Assembly (NCBI RefSeq): GCF_013523125.1
Contig: NZ_JAAMQJ010000001.1
Location: 1 to 64,000, forward strand
Direction of reading: 5' to 3'
DNA length: 64,000 nt
Source of the DNA: Pseudomonas entomophila
GTDB taxonomy: Bacteria; Pseudomonadota; Gammaproteobacteria; Pseudomonadales; Pseudomonadaceae
A program made the translations under genes and the position numbers. Positions 55,221-64,000 of the stretch are shown here, piece after piece. The notes under the pieces are model-generated. The model was given only the letters and a program-made list of their open reading frames with translations. It searched no databases and was not told where the DNA came from. Position 1 is the stretch's first letter. Every line of letters starts with the position of its first letter.

Positions 55221-57401
55221 TTACGCCATGACGTGCTGCACCGACAGGGCGGCCGTCTCGTCACGGGTGAACGCCGCGAACACGCGTTCGATCGCCTGGC
55301 GCACACAGGCCATCTGCGCTTCGCTGTAGCGCGCCGTCAGGTAGGTCACCACCAGGCGCAGCGAGCGCTTGCCGTCCAGGACGTTTTCCAGGATCTCGAA
55401 TTGAATGCCGAACATCGACTGGCTCTTGTCCGGGTCGATCTGCCGGTAAGGGATCGCCTCGCCTGCCGGTGTGGACAAGGCGCCATTGAGCGCGTTGCTG
55501 GCATGGATCTGGATGTACACGTCGAACAGCAGGCCCTGCTCCGGCGTACGCCCGAGCGCCTGCTGGATCTGCTCCATCGGCACATCGGCATAGGCCATGG
55601 AGTCGTTGATCAAGCGGCTGACACCCTCGATCAGTTCGCCGACCGGCTGGCGGGGTTCGAAGCGCACCGGGTGCGCGACCATGGTGGTGAAGTAACCCAC
55701 GGTGTCGTAGTAGGCCGGGTCGGTACGTCCCGATGCCGAGGTGCCGATCACCAGTTCGCGCAGATCACCTACCTTGTGCAGCGCCAGAGCGATCCCGGTG
55801 TAGAGCACGCCGAACAGCGACGCGTCGTTCTGTCGGGCGAAGGTGTGCAAACCGTCGACGGTGGCCTGGTCGGGCTGGATCTCGAACCAGCGCGCATCGG
55901 TCGAGCCTGCGCCCTGCGCTGGCGCTATGCTCGCCTCCGTTCCCGACGTGACCGCAGGCAACTGCAGGCCGGGCGTGACATCGCGCAGCAGGTCGGTCCA
56001 GTACGCCAGGTGTCGAGGGTCGATCCCGCGGGCACTGGCCTGCTGGGCATAGGCCTGGAATGCCGGCGCCGGTGCCGCCCAGACAGGTACGCGGTCGGCG
56101 GCCCTGGCGGCGTACGCCTGGGCCAGCTCCTGCATCATCACGTTGAGCGACCACTCGTCGATGGCCATGTGGTGCACCAGCAGCGACAACTGCTGGTGAC
56201 CCGTGCGTGGGTCGCGCAGCACGCGCACGCGCAGGGGCAGTTCGCGGGACAGGTCGAAGCAGTGAGCAGCCTCGCTGGCCAGGGTCACGCCCTGGCTGCG
56301 CAGGCTGGACCAGAACCAGGTGTACTGGCCCAGCTGCTGGATCGGGACCTGCCGCTGGCAAGGCGTCGGCGTGTCGAAGTGGTACGTGGTGCGCAGGCTG
56401 GCATGACGCTGCACCAGGTCGGTGAAGGCCTGTTCCAGCACCGCTTCGTCCACCGGCTCGAGAAATTCCATGGCGAACGGCAGGTTGAAGATCGTGCCGA
56501 AGTCGAAGGCTTGGTAGGCGCGCCCAAGCGAAGCCTGGGCCGGCGCGAACGGCGCCTCGGCGACATCGTCCGACGACCGGAAGGCGGTGTCGTCGCTCCC
56601 CGCCTCGGCCCGTTGCGCCCGCGCCGCGAGGGCCGCCGCCGACGAGGCGCTGAAGAAATCGTTGAAGCGCACCTGCACGCCATGGGTGCCGGCGAGCCGT
56701 CCGACGATACGCGTGGCCAGCAGCGAATGCCCGCCGAAATCGAAGAAATCGTCGTTGGCGGTCATGCCCGGTTCGGCCAGCGCCTGGCGGAACTCGTCGA
56801 GGATCAGGGCCTCGACGTGCGCCTGCGAGGACGTCTGCGGCGCGGCAGCGGGCACCTGCGCGTCGGCGTGCGACGCCTCTCGCCTGGCCTCAAGCCACGG
56901 CAGGTTGGGCTGCCCGACCGGCTGGCCGGCATAGGCGTTCAGGGTCATGCGGTACAGGTCGTCGGCTCGGCAGACGGGATCGAGCACAGGGTGCAGCACG
57001 AACGCCAGCAGTAGACTGTCGCCGGTCTCGACGATCAGTGCGGCGAACGGGGGTTCGCCGGCCGGCTCCCAGGGCCGTGCCTGCAGGGCCAGCAGCCGTT
57101 CGCGGGCCTGCGTTTCGCCCGACACCTGCCACACTTGCACGCAGTCGCGCCAGTGCTGACCGGCCAGCTTGAGCAGATCGCCCTCCTCGTCGAACCGGTA
57201 GCGCGCATTGAGTGCCGGCAGGCTGTCGATCACGGCACCGAGCGCGGCTTCCAGCCGGGAGCGCTCGAACGCCTCGTTCAGGCGCCAGACCGTGACCTGC
57301 TTGAGGGTGAGTTCGGGGTATTGTGTCTGGAGCAGCCACACGTGGGCTTCGTGTGGTGTGGCGGACAGCGTCGGGGGCGTGTCCGAAGAGCGTTCCATCA
57401 T
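55221..57401 (-). CDS. pmsG: Non-ribosomal peptide synthetase, (C-like)-PCP-C
   Basis: A 726-residue protein. Residues about 10-180 resemble the N-terminal half of a condensation domain but have VLHPVLDPVC where HHxxxDG should be. Residues about 190-265 are a carrier domain with phosphopantetheine Ser226 in DFGGHSLLAT. Residues about 285-720 are a condensation domain with the active site His410-His411-Met-Ala-Ile-Asp415-Glu-Trp-Ser. It should hold the aminoacyl or heterocyclic intermediate and release it by attack of N-hydroxyhistamine. Tandem ATG codons at 57401 and 57398 are both possible starts. It is the only minus-strand gene between 49.4 and 64 kb. Confidence 0.88.
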   Translation of the reverse strand: MMERSSDTPPTLSATPHEAHVWLLQTQYPELTLKQVTVWRLNEAFERSRLEAALGAVIDSLPALNARYRFDEEGDLLKLAGQHWRDCVQVWQVSGETQARERLLALQARPWEPAGEPPFAALIVETGDSLLLAFVLHPVLDPVCRADDLYRMTLNAYAGQPVGQPNLPWLEARREASHADAQVPAAAPQTSSQAHVEALILDEFRQALAEPGMTANDDFFDFGGHSLLATRIVGRLAGTHGVQVRFNDFFSASSAAALAARAQRAEAGSDDTAFRSSDDVAEAPFAPAQASLGRAYQAFDFGTIFNLPFAMEFLEPVDEAVLEQAFTDLVQRHASLRTTYHFDTPTPCQRQVPIQQLGQYTWFWSSLRSQGVTLASEAAHCFDLSRELPLRVRVLRDPRTGHQQLSLLVHHMAIDEWSLNVMMQELAQAYAARAADRVPVWAAPAPAFQAYAQQASARGIDPRHLAYWTDLLRDVTPGLQLPAVTSGTEASIAPAQGAGSTDARWFEIQPDQATVDGLHTFARQNDASLFGVLYTGIALALHKVGDLRELVIGTSASGRTDPAYYDTVGYFTTMVAHPVRFEPRQPVGELIEGVSRLINDSMAYADVPMEQIQQALGRTPEQGLLFDVYIQIHASNALNGALSTPAGEAIPYRQIDPDKSQSMFGIQFEILENVLDGKRSLRLVVTYLTARYSEAQMACVRQAIERVFAAFTRDETAALSVQHVMA

Positions 57402-57552
57402 GGAATATCTACCTTGTCGTACGGGACCAAGATCGGCAGAGACGGCCAGCGTGCCGGCAGACCCATCCTCGGTCTGGCGAAAAGCCCGCGCATGCAGGCC
57501 GGTGCAGAGCGGTCGATACGTTGCATCGTGTCGACCAACGTCGTAACCTTAA

Positions 57553-57573
57553 TGCAAATCATACATATTTGCA
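57553..57573. promoter_or_regulatory. Fur box before the iron-type sigma factor gene
   Basis: TGCAAAT (57553-57559) and ATTTGCA (57567-57573) form an inverted repeat around CATACAT, very like Pseudomonas Fur sites of the GCAAATnAT...ATTTGC kind. It lies 33 bases before the sigma gene start and may also affect divergent pmsG, which starts 152 bases away. It predicts repression in iron-replete cells. Confidence 0.8.
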
Positions 57574-57605
57574 CACTGCTTCATCGCCATCCCAGGAGGG
57601 ATCTC

Positions 57606-58109
57606 GTGGACAACGGAACGTTCGCACTCAGACAACAGGTCGAGCGACTGTACATCGATCACCATCGCTGGCTGACGCTGCTGTTGCGCCGCAAGCTGGG
57701 CAACTCGATCGACACCGCCGATCTCGTTCAGGACATCTTTCTCAAGCTGATCCGGCGCGGCGTCGTGCCGAGCGCCGCCGAATCGCGTTGCCACCTGTCG
57801 CAAATCGCCAAGGGTCTGGTGATCGACCTGTATCGCCGAAGACGTCTGGAAGCCAACCACCTGGCGGGGCTGCGCGAACACAGCGAGCCCCTGGCGCCCT
57901 CCGAGGAGGTGCGCGCCCTGGCGCTGGAGCGTCTCGCCCATGTCGATCGCACGCTGCGCACCCAGCCGCCCAAGGCCCGAGAGGCCCTGCTGCTGCACCG
58001 CCTGGCCGGCATGCCGCATCGGCAGATCGCGGCCGAGCTGAACGTGTCGGTGTCCTCGGTCGAAAAGTACATCGTCGCCAGCGTGCGGGCCTGCAGCGCG
58101 CACGCCTGA
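57606..58109 (+). CDS. FecI-like extracytoplasmic-function sigma factor
   Basis: A 167-residue sigma factor with region 2 (TLLLRRKLGNSIDTADLVQD then IFLKLIRRG) and region 4 (MPHRQIAAELNVSVSSVEKY). The sequence is of the iron-starvation FecI type. AGGAGGG 5 bases upstream fixes GTG 57606. No anti-sigma FecR gene follows; the next genes are ABC exporters. It is controlled by the Fur box at 57553-57573 and is the likely activator of the siderophore genes. Whether an anti-sigma partner lies beyond the window is unknown. Confidence 0.87.
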   Translation: MDNGTFALRQQVERLYIDHHRWLTLLLRRKLGNSIDTADLVQDIFLKLIRRGVVPSAAESRCHLSQIAKGLVIDLYRRRRLEANHLAGLREHSEPLAPSEEVRALALERLAHVDRTLRTQPPKAREALLLHRLAGMPHRQIAAELNVSVSSVEKYIVASVRACSAHA

Positions 58110-58234
58110 AGGCGTGCCATTGCGGATTGTGCGCGCTCGTACGGAATAACCCGCAACACCCGTCAGCGTCATGCCAGGCCCTGACTCCCAGGACATCGCC
58201 GATCATTCCCCGGCGGCCATGAACAGGAGCGTCG

Positions 58235-60034
58235 ATGAGTACCACCGAACACCCCGAAGCCACCGTGCCCCCCACCCCGGGCGTGTCCGAGGTGCTGCGC
58301 CCGGTTCGCGGCCGCCTGATCCAGGCCGGCCTGCTGGCGGCCGTGGGCAGCCTGCTGACACTGGTGCCGCTGGCCGGCATCGCGCACCTGGCCCGGCTGA
58401 TGCTGGGGCAGCCCGTGGCTTCGTCCTCGACGGGCGTGCTCGCCGAGGCCTGGCTGGTGATCGGCGCCAGCCTGATCGGCCTGTTCGCGGGCATGGCGCT
58501 GATGGCGCTGGCCGAGACGCGTGCCCACCTGGCGGACAACCAGATCACCGGTCACCTGCGCCAGGCCATCGCCGAGCGGCTGACCCGGGTGCCCCTGGGC
58601 TGGTTCACCCAGCAGGCCTCCGGGGAGGTCAAGCAGGCCATGCAGGATGACATCGACACCCTGCACAGCCTGACCGCGCACTTCTACACCACGCTCGGCC
58701 GCGCGCTGGGTGCGGTCATCGGCGCAGTGGTGTACCTGTTCGCCATGGACTGGCGCCTGGCGCTGGTGGCCCTGTTGCCCTTCCCGCTGTTCTTTCTCTT
58801 CGTCAAGCGCGCCACGCGCGCCAGTGCCGCCAACCTGCCGGCGTTCGGGGCCGGCATGGCCCGCATCAACAACGCCGTGGTGGAGTTCGTCCACGGCATC
58901 CCGGTGGTCAAGGCCTTCGGCGCCGAGGGCCAGGCCCATGCCAGCTACCATGGCGCGGTGGACGCTTTCGCCGCCGCCTTCACCGATTTCACGCGCCCGC
59001 TGGTCAACGCCATGGCCAATGCCCACGCCCTGCTCACCCCGGTCGCGGTGCTGGGCGTGATCCTGAGCGCCGGCCTGCTGTTCACCACCCTGGGCTGGAT
59101 GCAGCCGCTGGACCTGCTGCCTTTCGTCCTGGTAGCGCCCGGTCTGTGCGCGCCCCTGCTGCTGCTGAGCTACATCACCCACGACCTGCAGAACGCCACG
59201 GGTGCCGCGCAGCGTGTCAGTGCGCTGCTGCGCACGCCAGTGCTCGAGACCCTGCCGGCCGATCCCTCCAGGGTGCCGCAGGGCAACGAGATCCGCGTGG
59301 AACAGGTAAGCTACCGCTACGGCGACACTGCGGTGCTCGACGACGTCAGCTTCACCCTCGCACCCGGCACGGTCACCGCCCTGGTCGGCCCTTCCGGCGC
59401 GGGCAAGTCGACCCTGGCGCGCCTGCTGCTGCGGTTCTTCGACCCGGACGCCGGGCGCATCACCCTCGGCGGCGCCGATCTGCGCATGCTGGACAGCACG
59501 CAGCTCTACCGCCACGTCGGCTTCGTGCTGCAGGACGTGCGCCTGATCGTCGCCAGCCTGCGCGACAACATCGCGCTCGGGCGGCCGACGGCCACCCAGG
59601 ACGAGGTCGAGGCAGCCGCCCGTACTGCCAACATTCACGACCGCATCCTGGCGTTGCCGCGCGGCTACGACTCGGTGATCGGCGAGGACGCCCATCTGTC
59701 CGGGGGCGAACTGCAACGGGTGAGCATCGCCCGCGCCGTGCTGCTCGATCCGCCGGTATTGGTGCTGGACGAAGCGACCGCTGCCGCCGATGCCGAAAAC
59801 GAAGTGCAGATCCAGAGCGCCCTGTCGCGCTTCGCCAAAGACCGCACGGTGCTGGTGATCGCGCACCGTCTCGACACCGTCATGCACGCCGACCAGATCC
59901 TCGTGCTCGCCGATGGCCGCCTCGAAGAGCGTGGCACCCACGCGCAATTATTGGCGCGCCAGGGCCATTACGCCCGGCTCTGGGCACTCGGGGATGACGC
60001 GCAGACTCGCCAGGAGGCGCCCTCGCCATGCTGA
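58235..60034 (+). CDS. ABC exporter half-transporter 1 of the siderophore locus
   Basis: A 599-residue protein with an N-terminal six-helix exporter membrane domain and a C-terminal ATPase. ATPase motifs are Walker [10 protein letters not shown], signature [15 protein letters not shown] and Walker [13 protein letters not shown]. It overlaps the second half-transporter by 7 bases, so the two probably form a heterodimer like BarA/BarB of the acinetobactin locus, exporting the finished siderophore. A YbtP/Q-like import role is the main alternative. In the signature the usual Gln/Arg pair varies (GELQR) but looks functional. Confidence 0.87.
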   Translation: MSTTEHPEATVPPTPGVSEVLRPVRGRLIQAGLLAAVGSLLTLVPLAGIAHLARLMLGQPVASSSTGVLAEAWLVIGASLIGLFAGMALMALAETRAHLADNQITGHLRQAIAERLTRVPLGWFTQQASGEVKQAMQDDIDTLHSLTAHFYTTLGRALGAVIGAVVYLFAMDWRLALVALLPFPLFFLFVKRATRASAANLPAFGAGMARINNAVVEFVHGIPVVKAFGAEGQAHASYHGAVDAFAAAFTDFTRPLVNAMANAHALLTPVAVLGVILSAGLLFTTLGWMQPLDLLPFVLVAPGLCAPLLLLSYITHDLQNATGAAQRVSALLRTPVLETLPADPSRVPQGNEIRVEQVSYRYGDTAVLDDVSFTLAPGTVTALVGPSGAGKSTLARLLLRFFDPDAGRITLGGADLRMLDSTQLYRHVGFVLQDVRLIVASLRDNIALGRPTATQDEVEAAARTANIHDRILALPRGYDSVIGEDAHLSGGELQRVSIARAVLLDPPVLVLDEATAAADAENEVQIQSALSRFAKDRTVLVIAHRLDTVMHADQILVLADGRLEERGTHAQLLARQGHYARLWALGDDAQTRQEAPSPC

Positions 60035-61797
60035 AGACGTTCATCGCACTGTTGGGCGCGGACGCCCGTGTGCTGTACCGCTACCTTGGGCTGACCCTGC
60101 TCTATGGCCTGCTCAGCGGCCTGACCATCGTCACCGTGGTGCCCGTGCTCTCGTACCTGTTGAGCGGCGCCCCCGGCCTTGCCGCTGCCTGGCTGGTCGT
60201 GCTGCTGGTCGGCGTGGCGCTGTGCTGGGGGCTTCGCCGGGTGGTGGAGAAACTGGGCATTCGCGTCGGTATCGCGGTGTTGCAGGGGGGCCGCCACCGT
60301 CTGGGCGAGCATATGGCGCAATTGCCGATCGGCTGGTTCGATGCGGCCAACACGGCGCGCCTGAGCCATGTCACGACCCAGGGCATGATGACCCTGGCGC
60401 AGTTGCCGGCCCACGTGTTCACCCCGTTGCTGACGGCGATCGTCACGCCGGTCACGGTCGGCGTGGCGCTGTACGGGCTGGACCCCCGCCTGGGCACGTT
60501 CGCCCTGCTGGCGCTGCTGGTCCTGCTGGCGCTGTTCGCCGTCACCGCGCGCCTGGGCCAGCGCGCCGATGCCCGCCATCATGCACAGACCGCGCGTGCC
60601 AGCCAGCGCATGGTCGAGTTCGCCCAGGCCCAGTCGGTGCTGCGTGCCTTCAATGGCGACGCCGGAGGCACGCGCTTCCTGCAACGCGCCCTCGATGAAC
60701 AGCAGCGCGCCGGCAAGGACCTGATTCGGGTGTCGGCCATGTCGGTGGTGTTCAACACCGGCGCAGTACACGCGGTGTTCGCCCTGCTGCTGGTCGGTGC
60801 TGTGCTGACCCTGGGCCAGCTGGGCGCCACGCACGTGCCGGCCGCCACGGGCGTGGCCCTGGTCATGGCGCTGCTGCTGACCACGCGCTTCATCGACCCG
60901 CTGCTGGAGGTCGCCAGCTACAGCGATGTGCTGCGGGGTGCGCGCAGCCAACTGGCCATGGTCGCCGACCTGCTCGCCGCGCGCCCCTTGCCACTGCCCG
61001 AGCATGCGCAGACACCAGCCGACGCCAGCGTCGAGCTGCGCGGCCTGAGCTTTGCCTACGGTCCAGGCCAGCCCAAGGTGCTCGACGGCGTCGACCTGAC
61101 CTTTCCGGCCGGCAGCATGACCGCTCTGGTAGGGGCCTCCGGCTCCGGCAAGAGCACGGTGATGCGCCTGATCGCACGGTTCTTCGACGCTGACCAGGGC
61201 AGCGTGCGCATCGGCGGGGTGGACGTGCGGCAGATGAGCAGCGCCCAGCTGGCCGGGCAGATCAGCCAGATCTTCCAGGACGCCTACCTGTTCCAGGGCA
61301 GCATCGCCGACAACATCCGCCTCGGCAAACCCGAGGCCAGCGATGACGAGGTTCTCGAGGTGGCGCGCCAGGCGGGGATGCTGGAGATGCTCGAACGCCT
61401 GCCCCAGGGCCTGGCGACGGCCGTCGGCGAAGGCGGCGCGCGCCTGTCGGGCGGCGAGCGTCAACGCCTCTCGATCGCCCGCGCATTGATCAAGCCGGCG
61501 CCGATCCTGCTGGTCGATGAAGCCACGGCAGCGCTGGATGCCCACAATCAGGCCGTGATCACCGAGACCTTGGCGCGCCTGCGCGGCCAGCGCACGGTGA
61601 TCGTGATCGCGCACCAGTTGTCCACCGTGGCCCTGGCCGACCGCATCGTGGTGCTCGACCAGGGACGGGTCTGCGAGCAAGGCACACCGGCGGCGCTGCG
61701 TGAGGCGGGCGGGCAGTACGCGCATTTCCTGGCCCAGCGCCAGACCGCCAAGGGCTGGCGCATCGCCGGCCAGCACGTGGACGAGGCGTGCGTTTGA
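60028..61797 (+). CDS. ABC exporter half-transporter 2 of the siderophore locus
   Basis: A 589-residue half-transporter with an N-terminal exporter membrane domain and an ATPase: Walker A GASGSGKST, signature LSGGERQRLSIARAL, Walker B ILLVDEATAALD and the switch His in VIAHQLST. Its ATG lies inside the 3' end of the first half-transporter gene (7-base overlap), giving translational coupling. It also overlaps the FecCD permease start, so exporter and importer are one transcript. Confidence 0.88.
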   Translation: MLKTFIALLGADARVLYRYLGLTLLYGLLSGLTIVTVVPVLSYLLSGAPGLAAAWLVVLLVGVALCWGLRRVVEKLGIRVGIAVLQGGRHRLGEHMAQLPIGWFDAANTARLSHVTTQGMMTLAQLPAHVFTPLLTAIVTPVTVGVALYGLDPRLGTFALLALLVLLALFAVTARLGQRADARHHAQTARASQRMVEFAQAQSVLRAFNGDAGGTRFLQRALDEQQRAGKDLIRVSAMSVVFNTGAVHAVFALLLVGAVLTLGQLGATHVPAATGVALVMALLLTTRFIDPLLEVASYSDVLRGARSQLAMVADLLAARPLPLPEHAQTPADASVELRGLSFAYGPGQPKVLDGVDLTFPAGSMTALVGASGSGKSTVMRLIARFFDADQGSVRIGGVDVRQMSSAQLAGQISQIFQDAYLFQGSIADNIRLGKPEASDDEVLEVARQAGMLEMLERLPQGLATAVGEGGARLSGGERQRLSIARALIKPAPILLVDEATAALDAHNQAVITETLARLRGQRTVIVIAHQLSTVALADRIVVLDQGRVCEQGTPAALREAGGQYAHFLAQRQTAKGWRIAGQHVDEACV

Positions 61798-62738
61798 AAC
61801 CGTCTGTACTCGTGGCGCTGTTCGGGGTGCTGTGCGGGATGTCGCTGATGGTCGGCGTCGGCCGGATGACCTGGCTCGACCTGGCCACCTTGTCGGAGGA
61901 CGCCTGGCTGACGCTGACCGCCAGCCGTCTGCCGCGCCTGGCGGCCCTGGTGTTGTCCGGCGCCGGCCTGGCGGTGTGTGGCGTGGTGCTGCAGCAGATC
62001 GTGCGCAACCGTTTCGTCGAACCGGCCACCAGCGGTGGCTTGGACGCGGCCAAGCTCGGCATCCTGATCGCGGTGAGCGCCTTTCCGGGCATCGGCACCG
62101 TCGGCAAGATGCTGATGGCCCTGGGCGTCAGCTTCGCCGCCAGCCTGATCTACGTGGCGATGATTCGCCGTATTCGTTTCAAGAGCATCGTGCTGGTGCC
62201 GGTGCTGGGCCTGATGTACGGCAGTGTGCTCAGCGCCCTCGCCGAATTCTGGGCCTACCGCCATCAGTTGCTGCAGAGCCTGCAAGGCTGGCTGATGGGC
62301 GACTTCTCGCGCATCGTGCAGGGCAATTACGAAATCATCTTCGTCATCCTGCCGGTGGTGGTGCTCATCTACCTGTTCGCCCAGCGCTTCACCGTCCTCG
62401 GCATGGGCGAAGGCATGGCCAGCAGCCTGGGCCTGAACTACACGGCGACCGTGACCCTGGGATTGCTGCTGGTGGCCCTGACGGTATCGATCACGGTGAT
62501 CACCGTTGGCGCGATCCCTTTCGTCGGGCTGGTGATCCCTAACCTGATCGCCCTGCGCTACGGCGAGAACCTGCAGCGGACCTTGCCGCTGGTGGCCGTG
62601 TGCGGCGCCTCGATGCTGCTGTTCTGCGACATCCTCGGGCGTCTGCTGATCTACCCCTTCGAGGTGCCCATCGGCCTGGTCGCCGGCAGCGTGGGCGGCG
62701 TCGTGTTCCTGGTCCTGCTGTTGAGGAAATCGACATGA
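61788..62738 (+). CDS. FecCD-family ferric siderophore permease, subunit 1
   Basis: A 316-residue membrane protein with about nine hydrophobic segments and the family sequences SRLPRLAALVLSGAGLAVCG, EPATSGGLDAAKLG and GAIPFVGLVIPN. It resembles the catechol/ferric-anguibactin permeases FatD and BauD. The start is GTG 61788, or TTG 61794 with GAGG better spaced; both lie within the end of the exporter gene. It pairs with the next permease and the ATPase for import across the inner membrane. Confidence 0.88.
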   Translation: MRLKPSVLVALFGVLCGMSLMVGVGRMTWLDLATLSEDAWLTLTASRLPRLAALVLSGAGLAVCGVVLQQIVRNRFVEPATSGGLDAAKLGILIAVSAFPGIGTVGKMLMALGVSFAASLIYVAMIRRIRFKSIVLVPVLGLMYGSVLSALAEFWAYRHQLLQSLQGWLMGDFSRIVQGNYEIIFVILPVVVLIYLFAQRFTVLGMGEGMASSLGLNYTATVTLGLLLVALTVSITVITVGAIPFVGLVIPNLIALRYGENLQRTLPLVAVCGASMLLFCDILGRLLIYPFEVPIGLVAGSVGGVVFLVLLLRKST

Positions 62739-63685
62739 GCCGCCTGGACGCGCGTCATGGCATCTGGCTGCTGGTCGCGGGCCTGGCGGTGGCCTTCGTG
62801 CTGCTGGGGTCGGGGCTGGACACGGCCTACGTCATCCCCCGGCGCCTGACTCGCCTGGCGGCGATCGGGGTCGCCGGGGTGTGCATCGGCTGCTCCTCGG
62901 TCATCTTCCAGACCCTGACCGGCAACCGCATCCTGACCCCAGCCATCATGGGCTACGAGGCCGTCTACCTGTTGTTCCAGGCGCTGCTGATCCTGCTGAT
63001 CGGCACCCACAGCCTGGTGCTGCTCGGCCGACACGGCAACGTCTGGCTGTCGATCGTGCTGATGCTCGGCTACTCCTGGCTGCTGCACCGCTGGCTGTTG
63101 CGCGACGGCCGGCAGAACGTCTACCTGCTGTTGCTGGTGGGGCTGGTGCTGAGCCTGGTGCTGAGCACCTTGACGCAGTTCATCCAGCTCAAGGTCAGCC
63201 CGGGGGAGTTCTCGATCCTGCAGGGTTTCAACTACGCCTCGTTCAACAAGGCACAGCCGCTGCAAGTGGCCTACTCCGCCGTCCTGGCCGCCCTCGCCTG
63301 CCTGGTGGTACGGCGCACGTTGCCGGTGCTGGACGTGCTAGCCCTGGGCCGCGACCAGGCCATCGTGCTGGGGGTCGATCACCTGCGCGCGCTCAGCGTG
63401 CAAATGGCCGTGATCGCCGTGCTGGTGGCGGTGTCCACCAGCCTGATCGGGCCGACGGCCTTCATGGGCGTGTTCGTCGCCAACCTCACCTACACGCTGG
63501 CACGCACCTTCCGGCACCGGGTGACGCTGCCGCTGGCCAGCGGGGTGGCGATGGCACTGTTCATCGTCGCGCAGTACCTGGTCGAGCAGGTGTTCAACTA
63601 CAACATGTCGGTCAACATTCTGATCAACCTGGTCTGCGGGGTGTATTTCCTGGCCCTGATGACGCGTACACGAGGTACTGCATGA
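62735..63685 (+). CDS. FecCD-family ferric siderophore permease, subunit 2
   Basis: A 316-residue permease, partner of the preceding one (FatC/BauC-like). Family sequences include TRLAAIGVAGVCIGCSSVIF, LTGNRILTPAIMGYEAVYLL and STSLIGPTAFMGVFVANLTY. ATG 62735 overlaps the previous stop by 4 bases (ATGA), with GAGGA just upstream. Both are needed for the heterodimeric channel of the BauDCE-type importer. Confidence 0.89.
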   Translation: MSRLDARHGIWLLVAGLAVAFVLLGSGLDTAYVIPRRLTRLAAIGVAGVCIGCSSVIFQTLTGNRILTPAIMGYEAVYLLFQALLILLIGTHSLVLLGRHGNVWLSIVLMLGYSWLLHRWLLRDGRQNVYLLLLVGLVLSLVLSTLTQFIQLKVSPGEFSILQGFNYASFNKAQPLQVAYSAVLAALACLVVRRTLPVLDVLALGRDQAIVLGVDHLRALSVQMAVIAVLVAVSTSLIGPTAFMGVFVANLTYTLARTFRHRVTLPLASGVAMALFIVAQYLVEQVFNYNMSVNILINLVCGVYFLALMTRTRGTA

Positions 63686-64000
63686 TCACGTTGAGCCATG
63701 TGTCCAAGGCCTATGGCCAGAAAGCCGTGCTGACGGACGTCAGCGTGCAGTTTCCGCGCGGGCGGATCACCTCGCTGATCGGCCCCAACGGCGCGGGCAA
63801 GACCACACTGCTGATGCTCATCGCCCGGCTCCAGCAGGCCTCGGCCGGCGAGCTGTGCCTCGATGGACAGGCGATCGGTCAACTGCCCGTGCGCGACTAC
63901 GCCAAGCGCGTGGCGACCCTGCGCCAGATGCCGGATTTCAACCTCCGGCTGACCGTGGACGAGCTGGTCGCCTTCGGCCGCTTTCCCTACAGCCAGGGCG
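63682..64000 (+). CDS. ABC transporter ATP-binding protein for ferric siderophore (partial)
   Basis: The first 106 residues of an ATPase of the FecE/FepC/BauE type. Walker A is GPNGAGKTT, and LPVRDYAKRVATLRQ and LTVDELVAFGRFPY match the Q-loop region of siderophore ATPases. ATG 63682 overlaps the permease stop (ATGA). The gene runs off the window; a substrate-binding protein and TonB-dependent receptor are expected beyond. Confidence 0.9.
   Translation, partial: MITLSHVSKAYGQKAVLTDVSVQFPRGRITSLIGPNGAGKTTLLMLIARLQQASAGELCLDGQAIGQLPVRDYAKRVATLRQMPDFNLRLTVDELVAFGRFPYSQG

Overview
The window is high-GC chromosomal DNA of a fluorescent Pseudomonas, most likely of the P. putida/P. entomophila group. 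Grounds are the gene content (second PBP2, aroF/ppiC/hbdH/aacS block, LexA-controlled umuDC pair, FliA-driven chemoreceptors), REP-like repeats with the usual Pseudomonas core (tgtgggagc...), and above all a siderophore locus whose minus-strand order pmsC-pmsE-pmsA-pmsB is the order known for pseudomonine. All assignments come from reading the sequence; no database search was run.

Layout. 1-460: tail of an IS110/IS1111-type transposase and a REP-plus-palindrome element. 464-5718: a run of transporters (CDF cation exporter, PuuP-like permease, MFS, ArsB-like). 6017-7933: a stand-alone PBP2 paralogue. 7934-9911: REP-rich spacer, then a DAHP synthase gene preceded by an apparent transcription attenuator: a 42-residue leader peptide carrying Tyr-Phe-Gly-Tyr-Trp-Phe and a perfect intrinsic terminator. 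9952-13841: two small parvulins flanking 3-hydroxybutyrate dehydrogenase and acetoacetyl-CoA ligase. 13984-16483: an autotransporter broken by a frameshift. 16650-19130: AraC/LysE pair, a nitrilase-family amidase and an 11-copy heptamer array. 19291-23493: ogt, an ABC-F ATPase, and a umuD-umuC-small-gene unit under a LexA box. 23682-25296: TetR/DMT pair with a palindromic operator. 25471-29762: chemoreceptor, histidine phosphatase joined in frame to a decayed PAP2 phosphatase, orphan response regulator, lipoprotein. 29817-32549: a type I-secretion RTX protein with a compositionally foreign repeat half. 32615-42737: catabolic and export genes (IclR, MFS, RraA-like aldolase, 2-hydroxyacid dehydrogenase, LysR/MFS pair) and one decayed gene. 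42941-44575: second chemoreceptor.

44618-64000 is the siderophore locus. PmsC and PmsB should make salicylate from chorismate; PmsE loads an aryl acid on its own carrier domain; PmsA makes histamine and a flavin monooxygenase hydroxylates it; PmsD (Cy-Cy-A) and PmsG (carrier-C) build and release the product. A Fur-type palindrome precedes a FecI-like sigma factor. Two overlapping half-size ABC exporters and a FecCD-type importer follow and run off the window.

The points most worth a second look are the aromatic-amino-acid attenuator in front of the DAHP synthase, and several departures in the siderophore synthetases: a non-threonine-like adenylation pocket, a carrier domain without its serine, and a ligase pocket that looks DHB-like beside a salicylate-forming lyase.
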